NCBI GenBank assembly: GCA_945921235.1
Contig: CAMEKH010000009.1
Location: 1 to 33,301, forward strand
From: an uncultured Prevotellaceae bacterium
GTDB lineage: Bacteria; Bacteroidota; Bacteroidia; Bacteroidales; Muribaculaceae
Length of the DNA: 33,301 nt
Direction of reading: 5' to 3'
Position 1 is the stretch's first letter. Each line of letters opens with the position of its first letter. Positions 23,382-30,595 of the stretch are shown here, in pieces. Under the pieces are notes generated by a model. It worked only from the letters and a program-made list of their open reading frames with translations, was not told where the DNA came from and made no database searches. A program made the position numbers and the translations under genes.

Positions 23382-25103
23382 ATGAAATTGAAAAATATAT
23401 CATATTTAGCAGTATTGGCACTGGCGTCGCTTACATCATGTAACGACTTCCTCGATAAAGTGCCCGACACACGAGTTGAATTGAAGACACCGGAGCAGTT
23501 GCGAATGCTTATGGTGAATGCATATCCTTTGTCGAGCTATTCTTTGATAGGTGAGCTTTCGTCGGACAATGTAATCGACAATAATTCGCCTAACGAACAA
23601 GGTGTGCGCTACAATCTCAGCGTGTATGATAAGATTGATAATGAGCTGTTTGCATTTGAAGAGGCAAAGTCAACAAGTGGAACCGACAGCCCTACTAAAG
23701 TATGGGAGGCATACTATCACTCTATTGCCTGCTGTAATGCGGTGCTTGAGCGTGTTGCCCAGCTTGAAGGTGAAGGACGTGCATCGGAAGTTGCAGCCGT
23801 CAAGGGTGAAGCTCTCTTGTTGCGCAGCTATTGCCACTTTATTCTTGCCAATCTTTTCTGCGAGCCTTATCGCGGACCTGAATTAAGCAAGGCTATCAAA
23901 GGTATTCCTTATGTAAGTCAACCCGAGACCGAAGTCCTTGTTCATTATGAGCGCGGCAATCTTGCCGATGTGTATGCAAAGTGCCAGAAGGACCTTGAGG
24001 AGGGATTGCCATTGATTAATGATGGACTTTACGATGTGCCTAAATATCACTTCAACAAGGCAGCAGCATACGCTTATGCAGCACGCTTCTATCTCTTTAT
24101 TCGCGATTATAAGAAGTGCCTTGAGTGCGCCAACACTGCATTCGGTGGTGAAGGTGTAGATGTAGCTCCTTATATGACAGATATCTGGGCAAAAGCAAGT
24201 GATTTCTATTATATCAGCGACTTTGCACGCTATTTCACCAATATCACTCATCAGCGTAATTTCATGTTGATTTCAACATATTCGGTGTTCTTGCGTCACT
24301 TCACAAGTGCATCGCGCTATGCACCTAACCGCGACGCAAAGCGTGGTACCATTCAAGGCCCCGGTCCTACATGGGAAGGCTGGCGTTGGGAGAACTCGCG
24401 CACAAAAGAGAGCTTCTCGATGCACCCATGCTTCAATGGAGTGTGCGGCTCGGCAGGTAAGTCGGAATATGGTACATATTTTGCAGGTACTATAGGTGAG
24501 CAATTCGAGTACACCGACAAGGTGGCAGGAATCGGATTTGCGCATAATGTACGCTCCGAGTTCTTCGGTGAGGAAACTCTTATGTGTCGTGCCGAGGCAA
24601 AGGCTTATCTCGGTGACGTGCAGGGAGCTGTCGAAGATTTGCGTACTTGGGAATTATCGCTTCGCACTACTTTAAATGACGATGGTAAGGAGGATGTTTA
24701 TAAAGAACTTACTCTCGACCAGATTAACCAATTCTATGGAGCTAAGGACCCGGGATTCGGAATTGTGAAGAAACTTCATATCGATGAGATATTCCCGAGC
24801 GCAGAATACTCTGTGACCGATGCTATAGAGCCGTTGCTACAGTGCATACAGCACTTCCGCCGAATTGTCACTGTTCATAATGGTATGCGTTTCTTCGATA
24901 TCAAGCGTCTCGGACTCGAAATTACGCACGTTATCGGTAAAGATGCGCGCACTGAAACTCTTGGAGTGTTCGACCCCCGCAAGGCATTGCAGATACCTAA
25001 TGAGGTGATTGCTGCCGGTCTTGAGCCTAATAATCGCATATTGCAGACTCCGGGTGATAACTCAGAACTAAGAGCCGACGAAAAATACACTTTAGTAAAA
25101 TAA
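23382..25103 (+). CDS. SusD/RagB-type surface lipoprotein
   Basis: A 573-residue lipoprotein with lipobox LTSC (Cys20) followed by NDFLDKVPDT, the standard SusD opening. TPR-like helices run through YYHSIACCNAVLERV and VKGEALLLRSYCHFILANLF (about 110-160), the hallmark of the family. The C-terminal part contains FFDIKRLGLEI (about 506-516), matching the RF-D-LKRWG motif of RagB/SusD proteins. It caps the SusC barrel on the cell surface and binds substrate. It lies 19 bases after susC and 15 bases before the metallopeptidase gene, indicating one transcription unit. Specificity cannot be read directly; its operon partners point away from glycans. Confidence 0.95.
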   Translation: MKLKNISYLAVLALASLTSCNDFLDKVPDTRVELKTPEQLRMLMVNAYPLSSYSLIGELSSDNVIDNNSPNEQGVRYNLSVYDKIDNELFAFEEAKSTSGTDSPTKVWEAYYHSIACCNAVLERVAQLEGEGRASEVAAVKGEALLLRSYCHFILANLFCEPYRGPELSKAIKGIPYVSQPETEVLVHYERGNLADVYAKCQKDLEEGLPLINDGLYDVPKYHFNKAAAYAYAARFYLFIRDYKKCLECANTAFGGEGVDVAPYMTDIWAKASDFYYISDFARYFTNITHQRNFMLISTYSVFLRHFTSASRYAPNRDAKRGTIQGPGPTWEGWRWENSRTKESFSMHPCFNGVCGSAGKSEYGTYFAGTIGEQFEYTDKVAGIGFAHNVRSEFFGEETLMCRAEAKAYLGDVQGAVEDLRTWELSLRTTLNDDGKEDVYKELTLDQINQFYGAKDPGFGIVKKLHIDEIFPSAEYSVTDAIEPLLQCIQHFRRIVTVHNGMRFFDIKRLGLEITHVIGKDARTETLGVFDPRKALQIPNEVIAAGLEPNNRILQTPGDNSELRADEKYTLVK

Positions 25104-25118
25104 TAAAAAGTTAAGGAT

Positions 25119-26270
25119 ATGAAATTTTTTAAATATATGTCGACGATATCGCTTGCAGTGGCTGCACTGATGGCAACTACTTCATGTAGCGATGATGAAC
25201 TCGGCGATACTATCTTCCCTGACACTACCACTGAGCTTGACCCGAACTCTTATACTTACAAGTTCGATAAATGGTTGAAGCAGGAGTATCTTGACGTCTA
25301 TAATCTTGATTTCCGCTATAAGATGCAAGATGTAGGCACTGATATGAACTATAATCTTGTACCTGCCGAACTTACAAAGGCTGAAGACCTTGCACTTCTC
25401 ACGAAGTATCTTTGGTTTGATGTGTACACTAAGGTTGCAGGAAGTGAATTCTTGAAGATGTATGGTCCAAGAATCATTCACCTTATCGGCTCACCTGCCT
25501 ATAACCCGCAGTCGGGTACTATGGTGCTCGGTCTTGCCGAGGGTGGTATCAAGGTGTCGCTGTTCCGTGTGAATGAGCTTGACAACACTAATTTCGATGT
25601 GATGAATGAGTACTATTTCAAGACTATGCACCATGAGTTTGCTCACATCTTGCACCAGACGAAGACAATCCCGACTGAGTTTCGTGCAATATCAAATGGT
25701 CGCTACGACGACAACAACTGGCAAGACCAGTGGGAGCCTCGTATGAACTCGCTCGGAATGGTAACGAACTATGCAAGTTCGCAGATGCGCGAGGATTTTG
25801 CCGAGGTAATTGCCAACTATATCACTAAGACTGATGCTCAGTGGGCATATATGCTGAAAATGGCAGCTCGCGGCTGGGAGTCGGAGTCATCGGAAGAAGA
25901 CACAAGTTCTAAATACTATTGTTGGTATTATTTCGAGGACAACGATGCTAAGAACAACAAGAGCTATGCTGAAGACAGTCAAGTAAAAGAAATAAAGAGT
26001 TCAACCGGTGAAGTTACTTACCAATTGATTGATTCACATACAGGCTCAGTGGTTAAGGACAGCTTAGGTAACCCGGTAGAAGTTTATGCCGTTGTAGACA
26101 AAGATGGAGTAGACGGAGTGGCTATCATCAATCAAAAAGTCAGCATTTGCCGCAATTGGTTCAAAGATGAATGGGGACTTGACCTCGATGCTTTGCGTGA
26201 GGAAGTACAGACACGTCAGCTCAACTACAATATGGAAGAGTTGCGCAAACAAATCAGCGATATTCAGTAA
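25119..26270 (+). CDS. Substrate-import-associated zinc metallopeptidase lipoprotein
   Basis: A 383-residue lipoprotein. The signal peptide ends in a lipobox with Cys23, and the following SDDEL resembles the acidic export signal of Bacteroidetes surface lipoproteins. The zinc site is HHEFAHILH (171-179): H172, E173, H176 and a third histidine H179, giving HExxHxxH. A later REDFAEVIANY may supply a further conserved acidic residue. This matches the lipoprotein metallohydrolases encoded beside SusC/SusD pairs in Bacteroidetes (the TIGR04549 group, as I recall it). It probably trims peptides or proteins at the cell surface before import. The presence of all catalytic residues argues for an active enzyme. 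Confidence 0.87.
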   Translation: MKFFKYMSTISLAVAALMATTSCSDDELGDTIFPDTTTELDPNSYTYKFDKWLKQEYLDVYNLDFRYKMQDVGTDMNYNLVPAELTKAEDLALLTKYLWFDVYTKVAGSEFLKMYGPRIIHLIGSPAYNPQSGTMVLGLAEGGIKVSLFRVNELDNTNFDVMNEYYFKTMHHEFAHILHQTKTIPTEFRAISNGRYDDNNWQDQWEPRMNSLGMVTNYASSQMREDFAEVIANYITKTDAQWAYMLKMAARGWESESSEEDTSSKYYCWYYFEDNDAKNNKSYAEDSQVKEIKSSTGEVTYQLIDSHTGSVVKDSLGNPVEVYAVVDKDGVDGVAIINQKVSICRNWFKDEWGLDLDALREEVQTRQLNYNMEELRKQISDIQ

Positions 26271-26312
26271 TTCATTCATCAATATCATCAATTAAAATTT
26301 CAAATTACGATT

Positions 26313-27629
26313 ATGAAGAAATTTTTATATATAACAGCCGTACTTGCCACAGTGGCGTTGACATCGGTTTCCTGCAAGAATGAGGTCGACGACCTCTTCG
26401 ACCAATCGGCAGCCGAGCGCGTTCAGTCTGCTGTTGATGAGTACACTGCCGTACTTACTGCCAATGGCGGTAAATGGGTTATGGAATATTTCACCACAAG
26501 CAAAGAGCCGGGATATATCTACGTGTTCACGTTCAATGCCGATGGCTCGGTGGTGATTTCCGGAAAGAACAAGTGGATAGGCGACGTCTATAAGAGTGAA
26601 AAGTCGCTGTGGACAATGCTCTCGGATAATGGTCCGGTGTTGTCGCTTAACAGCTATAACAAAGTGTTCCACGTATTTGCTTCGCCTGAAGACATTCCAA
26701 ACGAAACAGACGAGGACCCCGATGAAACCGGTTACGGTCATAGCGGTGATTATGAGTTCATCTTTATGGAGTACACTGCCGATGTTGTCCGCCTGAAGGG
26801 TAAGAAATATGGTGCGTCAATCTATTTGCGCCGTCTTCCTGCCGACACCGACGACAAGGCTTATCTCGGACTTATCGATGACATGAAAGCGAAACTCTTC
26901 AATTCAAAGTTCTCAAAGTTGTATATCACCAATGCACAGAATGAGCGCTTTGTGATGACCGGAGGCGTGAATGGTGTGGCTTCGTTCTATCCCGAGGCAG
27001 GTGATGCAATTACGCAGACTTCAAGCGGCAATTTCATTGTTACTGTTGACGGTATTCGATTCATGAACACAGTAGAAATTGACCATGCCGACCCCACAGC
27101 CGAGCCATTCCGCTTCACCAAGTTCAATTATCAGGAGGCTGATGGTTCATTGATTTGTGCCGACGACAATTCCACAATCATCACTGCGGCTCCGTTTTCT
27201 GAATTATTTGCCGACAAGAACAACACTTGGACATTGACCAAAGCTAAAATAACCGGAAATATGCTCACGCTCTACAACGCTGTTGTGTCGGAGTGTAAAA
27301 AGAAGTTGAAAGAAACTTTCCGTTATTTCCAGTTGTATTATAGCAATGATGATCAACGATTTGGCTTGCGATTTAAGAGTGGTAATTACTATGGTATTAT
27401 ATTCTACAACTTGAATATTACTGAGGATAATAAGGCAACGTTTACTATTGATGGCTCTTGTGCTGAGGGAACTGAGTATTACTACAATAATCTCACCTCT
27501 TTCAAGGCATTCTGCGATGCTCTGCAATCCACTACATGGACAGTTGAGAGTGATTCGCGCCTTGTGCCGTCGTCAATAAAGTTCGTTAGCGACAATTCAG
27601 CCGACGACTCTTTCACTGCCGACTTGTAA
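26313..27629 (+). CDS. DUF4302-type lipoprotein
   Basis: A 438-residue lipoprotein with Cys21 at the lipobox (TSVSC) followed by KNEVDDLF, again acidic as expected for surface export. The mature part is rich in beta strands, with phrases such as GGKWVMEYFTTSKEPGYIYVFTFNADGSV (52-80), resembling DUF4302 proteins. These occur next to SusC/SusD and the HExxH lipoprotein, so a substrate-binding or chaperone role in the same uptake complex is likely, though unproven. It follows the metallopeptidase gene by 42 bases and is the last gene before a large hairpin. I have no catalytic motif to report. Confidence 0.8.
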   Translation: MKKFLYITAVLATVALTSVSCKNEVDDLFDQSAAERVQSAVDEYTAVLTANGGKWVMEYFTTSKEPGYIYVFTFNADGSVVISGKNKWIGDVYKSEKSLWTMLSDNGPVLSLNSYNKVFHVFASPEDIPNETDEDPDETGYGHSGDYEFIFMEYTADVVRLKGKKYGASIYLRRLPADTDDKAYLGLIDDMKAKLFNSKFSKLYITNAQNERFVMTGGVNGVASFYPEAGDAITQTSSGNFIVTVDGIRFMNTVEIDHADPTAEPFRFTKFNYQEADGSLICADDNSTIITAAPFSELFADKNNTWTLTKAKITGNMLTLYNAVVSECKKKLKETFRYFQLYYSNDDQRFGLRFKSGNYYGIIFYNLNITEDNKATFTIDGSCAEGTEYYYNNLTSFKAFCDALQSTTWTVESDSRLVPSSIKFVSDNSADDSFTADL

Positions 27630-27646
27630 TAAAAAGAAAAATGAGG

Positions 27647-27695
27647 CTTAAGCCCTCAATCTTGCGAAAATCGCTATGAAGTGCGAGGGCTTAAG
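27647..27695. terminator. Large stem-loop between the DUF4302 gene and the secreted-protein gene
   Basis: CTTAAGCCCTC (27647-27657) and GAGGGCTTAAG (27685-27695) form a perfect 11-bp stem. The loop contains a second small stem GCGA / TCGC. It starts 17 bases after the DUF4302 stop. No plus-strand T tract follows, so it may set transcript ends or stability rather than act as a classic terminator. Confidence 0.5.
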
Positions 27696-27747
27696 TTAGT
27701 AAAAATAGGAAATAAAAACTTTTTAGCTAATTTAATAATTAATTGTT

Positions 27748-29562
27748 ATGAAAAAAACATTACTTTTTTCGGCGGCGATAGCTATAGCATTCGCCGGTAG
27801 TGCTAAAGTGGTTAACCACGTTGTTACCACTTCAGTTGATGACAATGCAGTTCAAGCTGTTCCTATGGCTCAGCGTTTTGCATCTGTAAAGGAAGTTAGC
27901 AATACTTCCTATAGGGAATTGACTAAAGCTGAATTAAAAGAAGCTACTTCGCTCCCGATATCTTACTATGAGCGTCCTAAGGGAACCACCTATGTGGGTA
28001 TGGATGCAGAATCATTCGCTTTGGTAGTACCACAAATGTACTTCCCTGCATTTAAAGAGGTTGATTGGACAAGTCTTGCCTTCGGAGCAGAGTCGTTCAA
28101 GTGGGCGTATGCTTCAGGTGAAGTAGATAGTGAAGGTAATGATGTTATGACTGAAGCTACAACAAATGTGATAACAACACCGAAGTATGATGTAGGCAAT
28201 TACAGAGTTCCGGCGCTTACGGCTACGAACTCTTTGGGCGAAAGCGTCTTCACTACGGTTGATTATCTTTACACTGGTCCGTTCGTTCACAGTAGTTCAG
28301 CAGACCGTTCGTTCTTGTCAACAAACCTTCGCCCTGATGCTGAAACTATTGCATATATGGGTGAAACAGTATTCAACAGTGCAACTGCAAACAGCCGTCT
28401 TGACAAAAAATTCGGTCTTTCTGCTGCAGGATTTACTGATGTGAAATTGGATGGTATTTCGGAGCTTTACTTTAAGCCCTTGCGTCCGTATTTGCTCTCG
28501 CAAGTAGTAGCACACGTGTGCGACACCAAGAAAGGTGCTGCCAATATCAATGCTCAGCTTGTGATAAATCGCGTAGAACTCGATGAAAACGATGAAGTTA
28601 TGAAAATTGGCGAGAAGTTGTGTGAGGCTACTATAGAGTGCGCAGTTGAAGCAAATCGCCAGTGGCAGATCTTGAATTTCGATAACCTTGTGTACACCGA
28701 CCCTGAAACCGGACGCAAGAGAGACCTTATCATCGATGATAATATCCTTATTACTATTCGCCCGACCGATGATAGCCAGTTTGGTCAATATCTTTATGCT
28801 GCTCCAAAGGCATGGTTATATGCAGATCCCAACAACCGTTGGAATCTTTCTACTGCCTATGCTTTGGTTTCTGCAAAGAAAGATGGTGTTAACTATTTGT
28901 TGCCTGGCAATTTGGGTTCTGCATATTATATGGACGATGCACATACATCTGTAGGAGCAATGAAGAGCTTCCCGATTCAAATCCTTGCCAAGACTTACTA
29001 CTTAGATAGCGAAGACACTGAAATGATTGCTGAAACTGCAACCGAGTCGACTAAGACTTTCACAGTTAATTCCTACTATAGCTACTCTTCAGAATATTGG
29101 GAACTCGAAGCCGTTGATGCCGAAGGTGAAGAAGTAGAATGGGTTTCTATACCTCTTGACGACATTAAGGACTTGACTGTCGAATATGAAGGTACTAAAT
29201 ATTACAGCGGACAAACAGAAGTTCCTGTAACCGTAGAGGCACTTCCTGCCGGAGTTAAAGGACGTGAGGCATGGGTTAACATCAGCTATATGGGAGCTTC
29301 TTTGTCAATACACGTCGTTCAAGGTGAAGCAGGTGTGGAAGGCGTAGCCGTTAATGCTCCTCAGGTTGTAACCGTAGATGGCGACAACTTCGTGGTTAAG
29401 GCTAATGACAATGTAGCTAAGGCAGAGGTATACACAGCTGCCGGACAGAAAGTTGCCGAGGCTGCCGTGAACGGAACTACCACAATTGATGCTGCCGGTC
29501 TTGCAAACGGTCTTTATATCGTTAAGCTCGACAACGGCACAGCCGTTAAGGTAGTGAAATAA
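27748..29562 (+). CDS. Secreted protein with BACON-like domain and type IX sorting domain
   Basis: A 604-residue protein with an N-terminal signal peptide (1-19, AFAGSA). A large region (about 50-430) matches no family I recognise. A BACON-like beta-sandwich follows (about 437-528), with conserved-looking Trp residues and the closing VVQGEA. The last 76 residues (529-604) look like a type A sorting domain of the type IX secretion system: VNAPQVVTVDGDNFVVKA, AEVYTAAGQKVAEA and LYIVKLDNGTAVKVVK. It should cross the outer membrane by that route and be released or anchored at the surface. It lies behind the SusC/SusD locus, separated by a hairpin, and ends in a strong terminator. It may capture extracellular substrate for the transporter. 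Confidence 0.82.
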   Translation: MKKTLLFSAAIAIAFAGSAKVVNHVVTTSVDDNAVQAVPMAQRFASVKEVSNTSYRELTKAELKEATSLPISYYERPKGTTYVGMDAESFALVVPQMYFPAFKEVDWTSLAFGAESFKWAYASGEVDSEGNDVMTEATTNVITTPKYDVGNYRVPALTATNSLGESVFTTVDYLYTGPFVHSSSADRSFLSTNLRPDAETIAYMGETVFNSATANSRLDKKFGLSAAGFTDVKLDGISELYFKPLRPYLLSQVVAHVCDTKKGAANINAQLVINRVELDENDEVMKIGEKLCEATIECAVEANRQWQILNFDNLVYTDPETGRKRDLIIDDNILITIRPTDDSQFGQYLYAAPKAWLYADPNNRWNLSTAYALVSAKKDGVNYLLPGNLGSAYYMDDAHTSVGAMKSFPIQILAKTYYLDSEDTEMIAETATESTKTFTVNSYYSYSSEYWELEAVDAEGEEVEWVSIPLDDIKDLTVEYEGTKYYSGQTEVPVTVEALPAGVKGREAWVNISYMGASLSIHVVQGEAGVEGVAVNAPQVVTVDGDNFVVKANDNVAKAEVYTAAGQKVAEAAVNGTTTIDAAGLANGLYIVKLDNGTAVKVVK

Positions 29563-29625
29563 TTGCCCGAGAGGTGATTATAATTGATTAAGACAACAGT
29601 TTCTTAACAATAATTTGTGATGATG

Positions 29626-29664
29626 CGAGGAGGCGCGATGAGGTATCGCGCCCCTCGTTTTTTT
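29626..29664 (+). terminator. Strong intrinsic terminator
   Basis: CGAGG and GGCGCGAT (29626-29639, one bulged A at 29631) pair with ATCGCGCC and CCTCG (29645-29657) to give a 13-bp GC-rich stem, followed by seven T (29658-29664). It closes the uptake locus. Confidence 0.9.
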
Positions 29665-29703
29665 ATGAGCGTCGCTATGTATATTTTTTGTTGGGTTGAG
29701 GTA

Positions 29704-29738
29704 AGATAAAATATTCAGATAAAATATTCAGATAAAAT
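29704..29738. repeat. 13-bp direct tandem repeat
   Basis: AGATAAAATATTC occurs twice perfectly (29704-29716 and 29717-29729), followed by nine bases of a third copy. It lies in the non-coding gap between the terminator and recR. Confidence 0.85.
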
Positions 29739-29750
29739 CGCTACCATTTG

Positions 29751-29786
29751 TCTTACCATAAATCTTGCCATATATCTTTCCATATA
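29751..29786. repeat. 12-bp degenerate tandem repeat
   Basis: Three units follow one another: TCTTACCATAAA, TCTTGCCATATA and TCTTTCCATATA, then a partial TCT. They begin 12 bases after the 13-bp repeats and end about 58 bases before the recR promoter element. Confidence 0.75.
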
Positions 29787-29843
29787 TCTGAGTCGTGAAA
29801 GCGATTCAGCCGAAATGATTGCGAAAAATGACCGAAAAATCAC

Positions 29844-29851
29844 TATATTTG
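29844..29851 (+). promoter_or_regulatory. -7 promoter element of recR
   Basis: TATATTTG matches TAnnTTTG, with ATTG at 29818-29821 a somewhat long 22 bases upstream. The leader to the TTG start at 29909 would be about 50 bases. Confidence 0.45.
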
Positions 29852-29908
29852 CACATTGATTCCACATCAATAGGAATAATCTACTGAATTTAATAGGAAG
29901 ATAAGAAT

Positions 29909-30538
29909 TTGGAGAGGGAATTTGAATCGGGATTGCTTGAGGCGGCGGTGAATGAGTTTGCCAAGTTGCCCGGCATAGGACGCAAGACGGCATTACGCCT
30001 TGTGCTTTATTTACTGAGGCAGAGTGAGGAGTCGGCGGTGACATTCGGCGAGGCAATAATAAGGCTACGCAAGGAGATAGGTTATTGCAAGGAGTGCCAT
30101 AACATCTCCGAACAAGAAATATGCCCAATATGTGCCAATCCGATGCGCGACAAGACCACTATTTGTGTGGTAGAGAATGTGAAAGATGTGATGAGCATAG
30201 AGAACACACATCAGCATAACGGGCTATATCATGTGCTTGGCGGATTAATCTCGCCAATGGACGGAATAGGACCGCAAGATATAGAAATTGACAGCTTGGT
30301 GCAGCGAGTATCGACAGGTGAGGTGAAAGAGGTGATTCTTGCTTTGAGTGCAACCATGGAGGGCGACACCACTGATTTCTACATTTTCCGCAGGCTCGCT
30401 CCCTATCCCGAGGTGAAAGTGACAATGCTTGCACGCGGAGTGAGTGTGGGAAATGAGATAGAATATACCGATGAACTAACCCTCGGGCGGTCGATTATGA
30501 ACCGCACGCTATTCTCCGACTCCTTTGCCAAACAATAA
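29909..30538 (+). CDS. recR: Recombination protein RecR
   Basis: A 209-residue DNA-repair protein that acts with RecF/RecO to load RecA onto gapped DNA. It has the N-terminal helix-hairpin-helix ([17 protein letters not shown], 20-36), a C4 zinc finger (C60, C63, C72, C75) and a Toprim domain ([16 protein letters not shown], then [23 protein letters not shown]). The start must be the TTG at 29909: an in-frame TAG lies at 29894-29896, no ATG occurs before the conserved hairpin, and the resulting N-terminus aligns with other RecR proteins. A TonB-dependent receptor gene follows after 57 bases. Confidence 0.95.
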   Translation: MEREFESGLLEAAVNEFAKLPGIGRKTALRLVLYLLRQSEESAVTFGEAIIRLRKEIGYCKECHNISEQEICPICANPMRDKTTICVVENVKDVMSIENTHQHNGLYHVLGGLISPMDGIGPQDIEIDSLVQRVSTGEVKEVILALSATMEGDTTDFYIFRRLAPYPEVKVTMLARGVSVGNEIEYTDELTLGRSIMNRTLFSDSFAKQ

Positions 30539-30595
30539 ATTGCGCCGCTCGGCGTTATAGAAAAAAGACAGACGTTATAATACTGTCGATAGAAG

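Noticed and set aside
29715-30128. Minus-strand frame whose C-terminus encodes repeated RYM/ARFM units
   Set aside because: The apparent peptide repeat is just the 12-bp DNA repeat translated; the rest is antisense to recR and low in family-like content.
30576-30581. TATAAT ahead of the TonB-dependent receptor gene
   Set aside because: This resembles an E. coli -10 box, but Bacteroidetes use TAnnTTTG; no matching -33 element is nearby.
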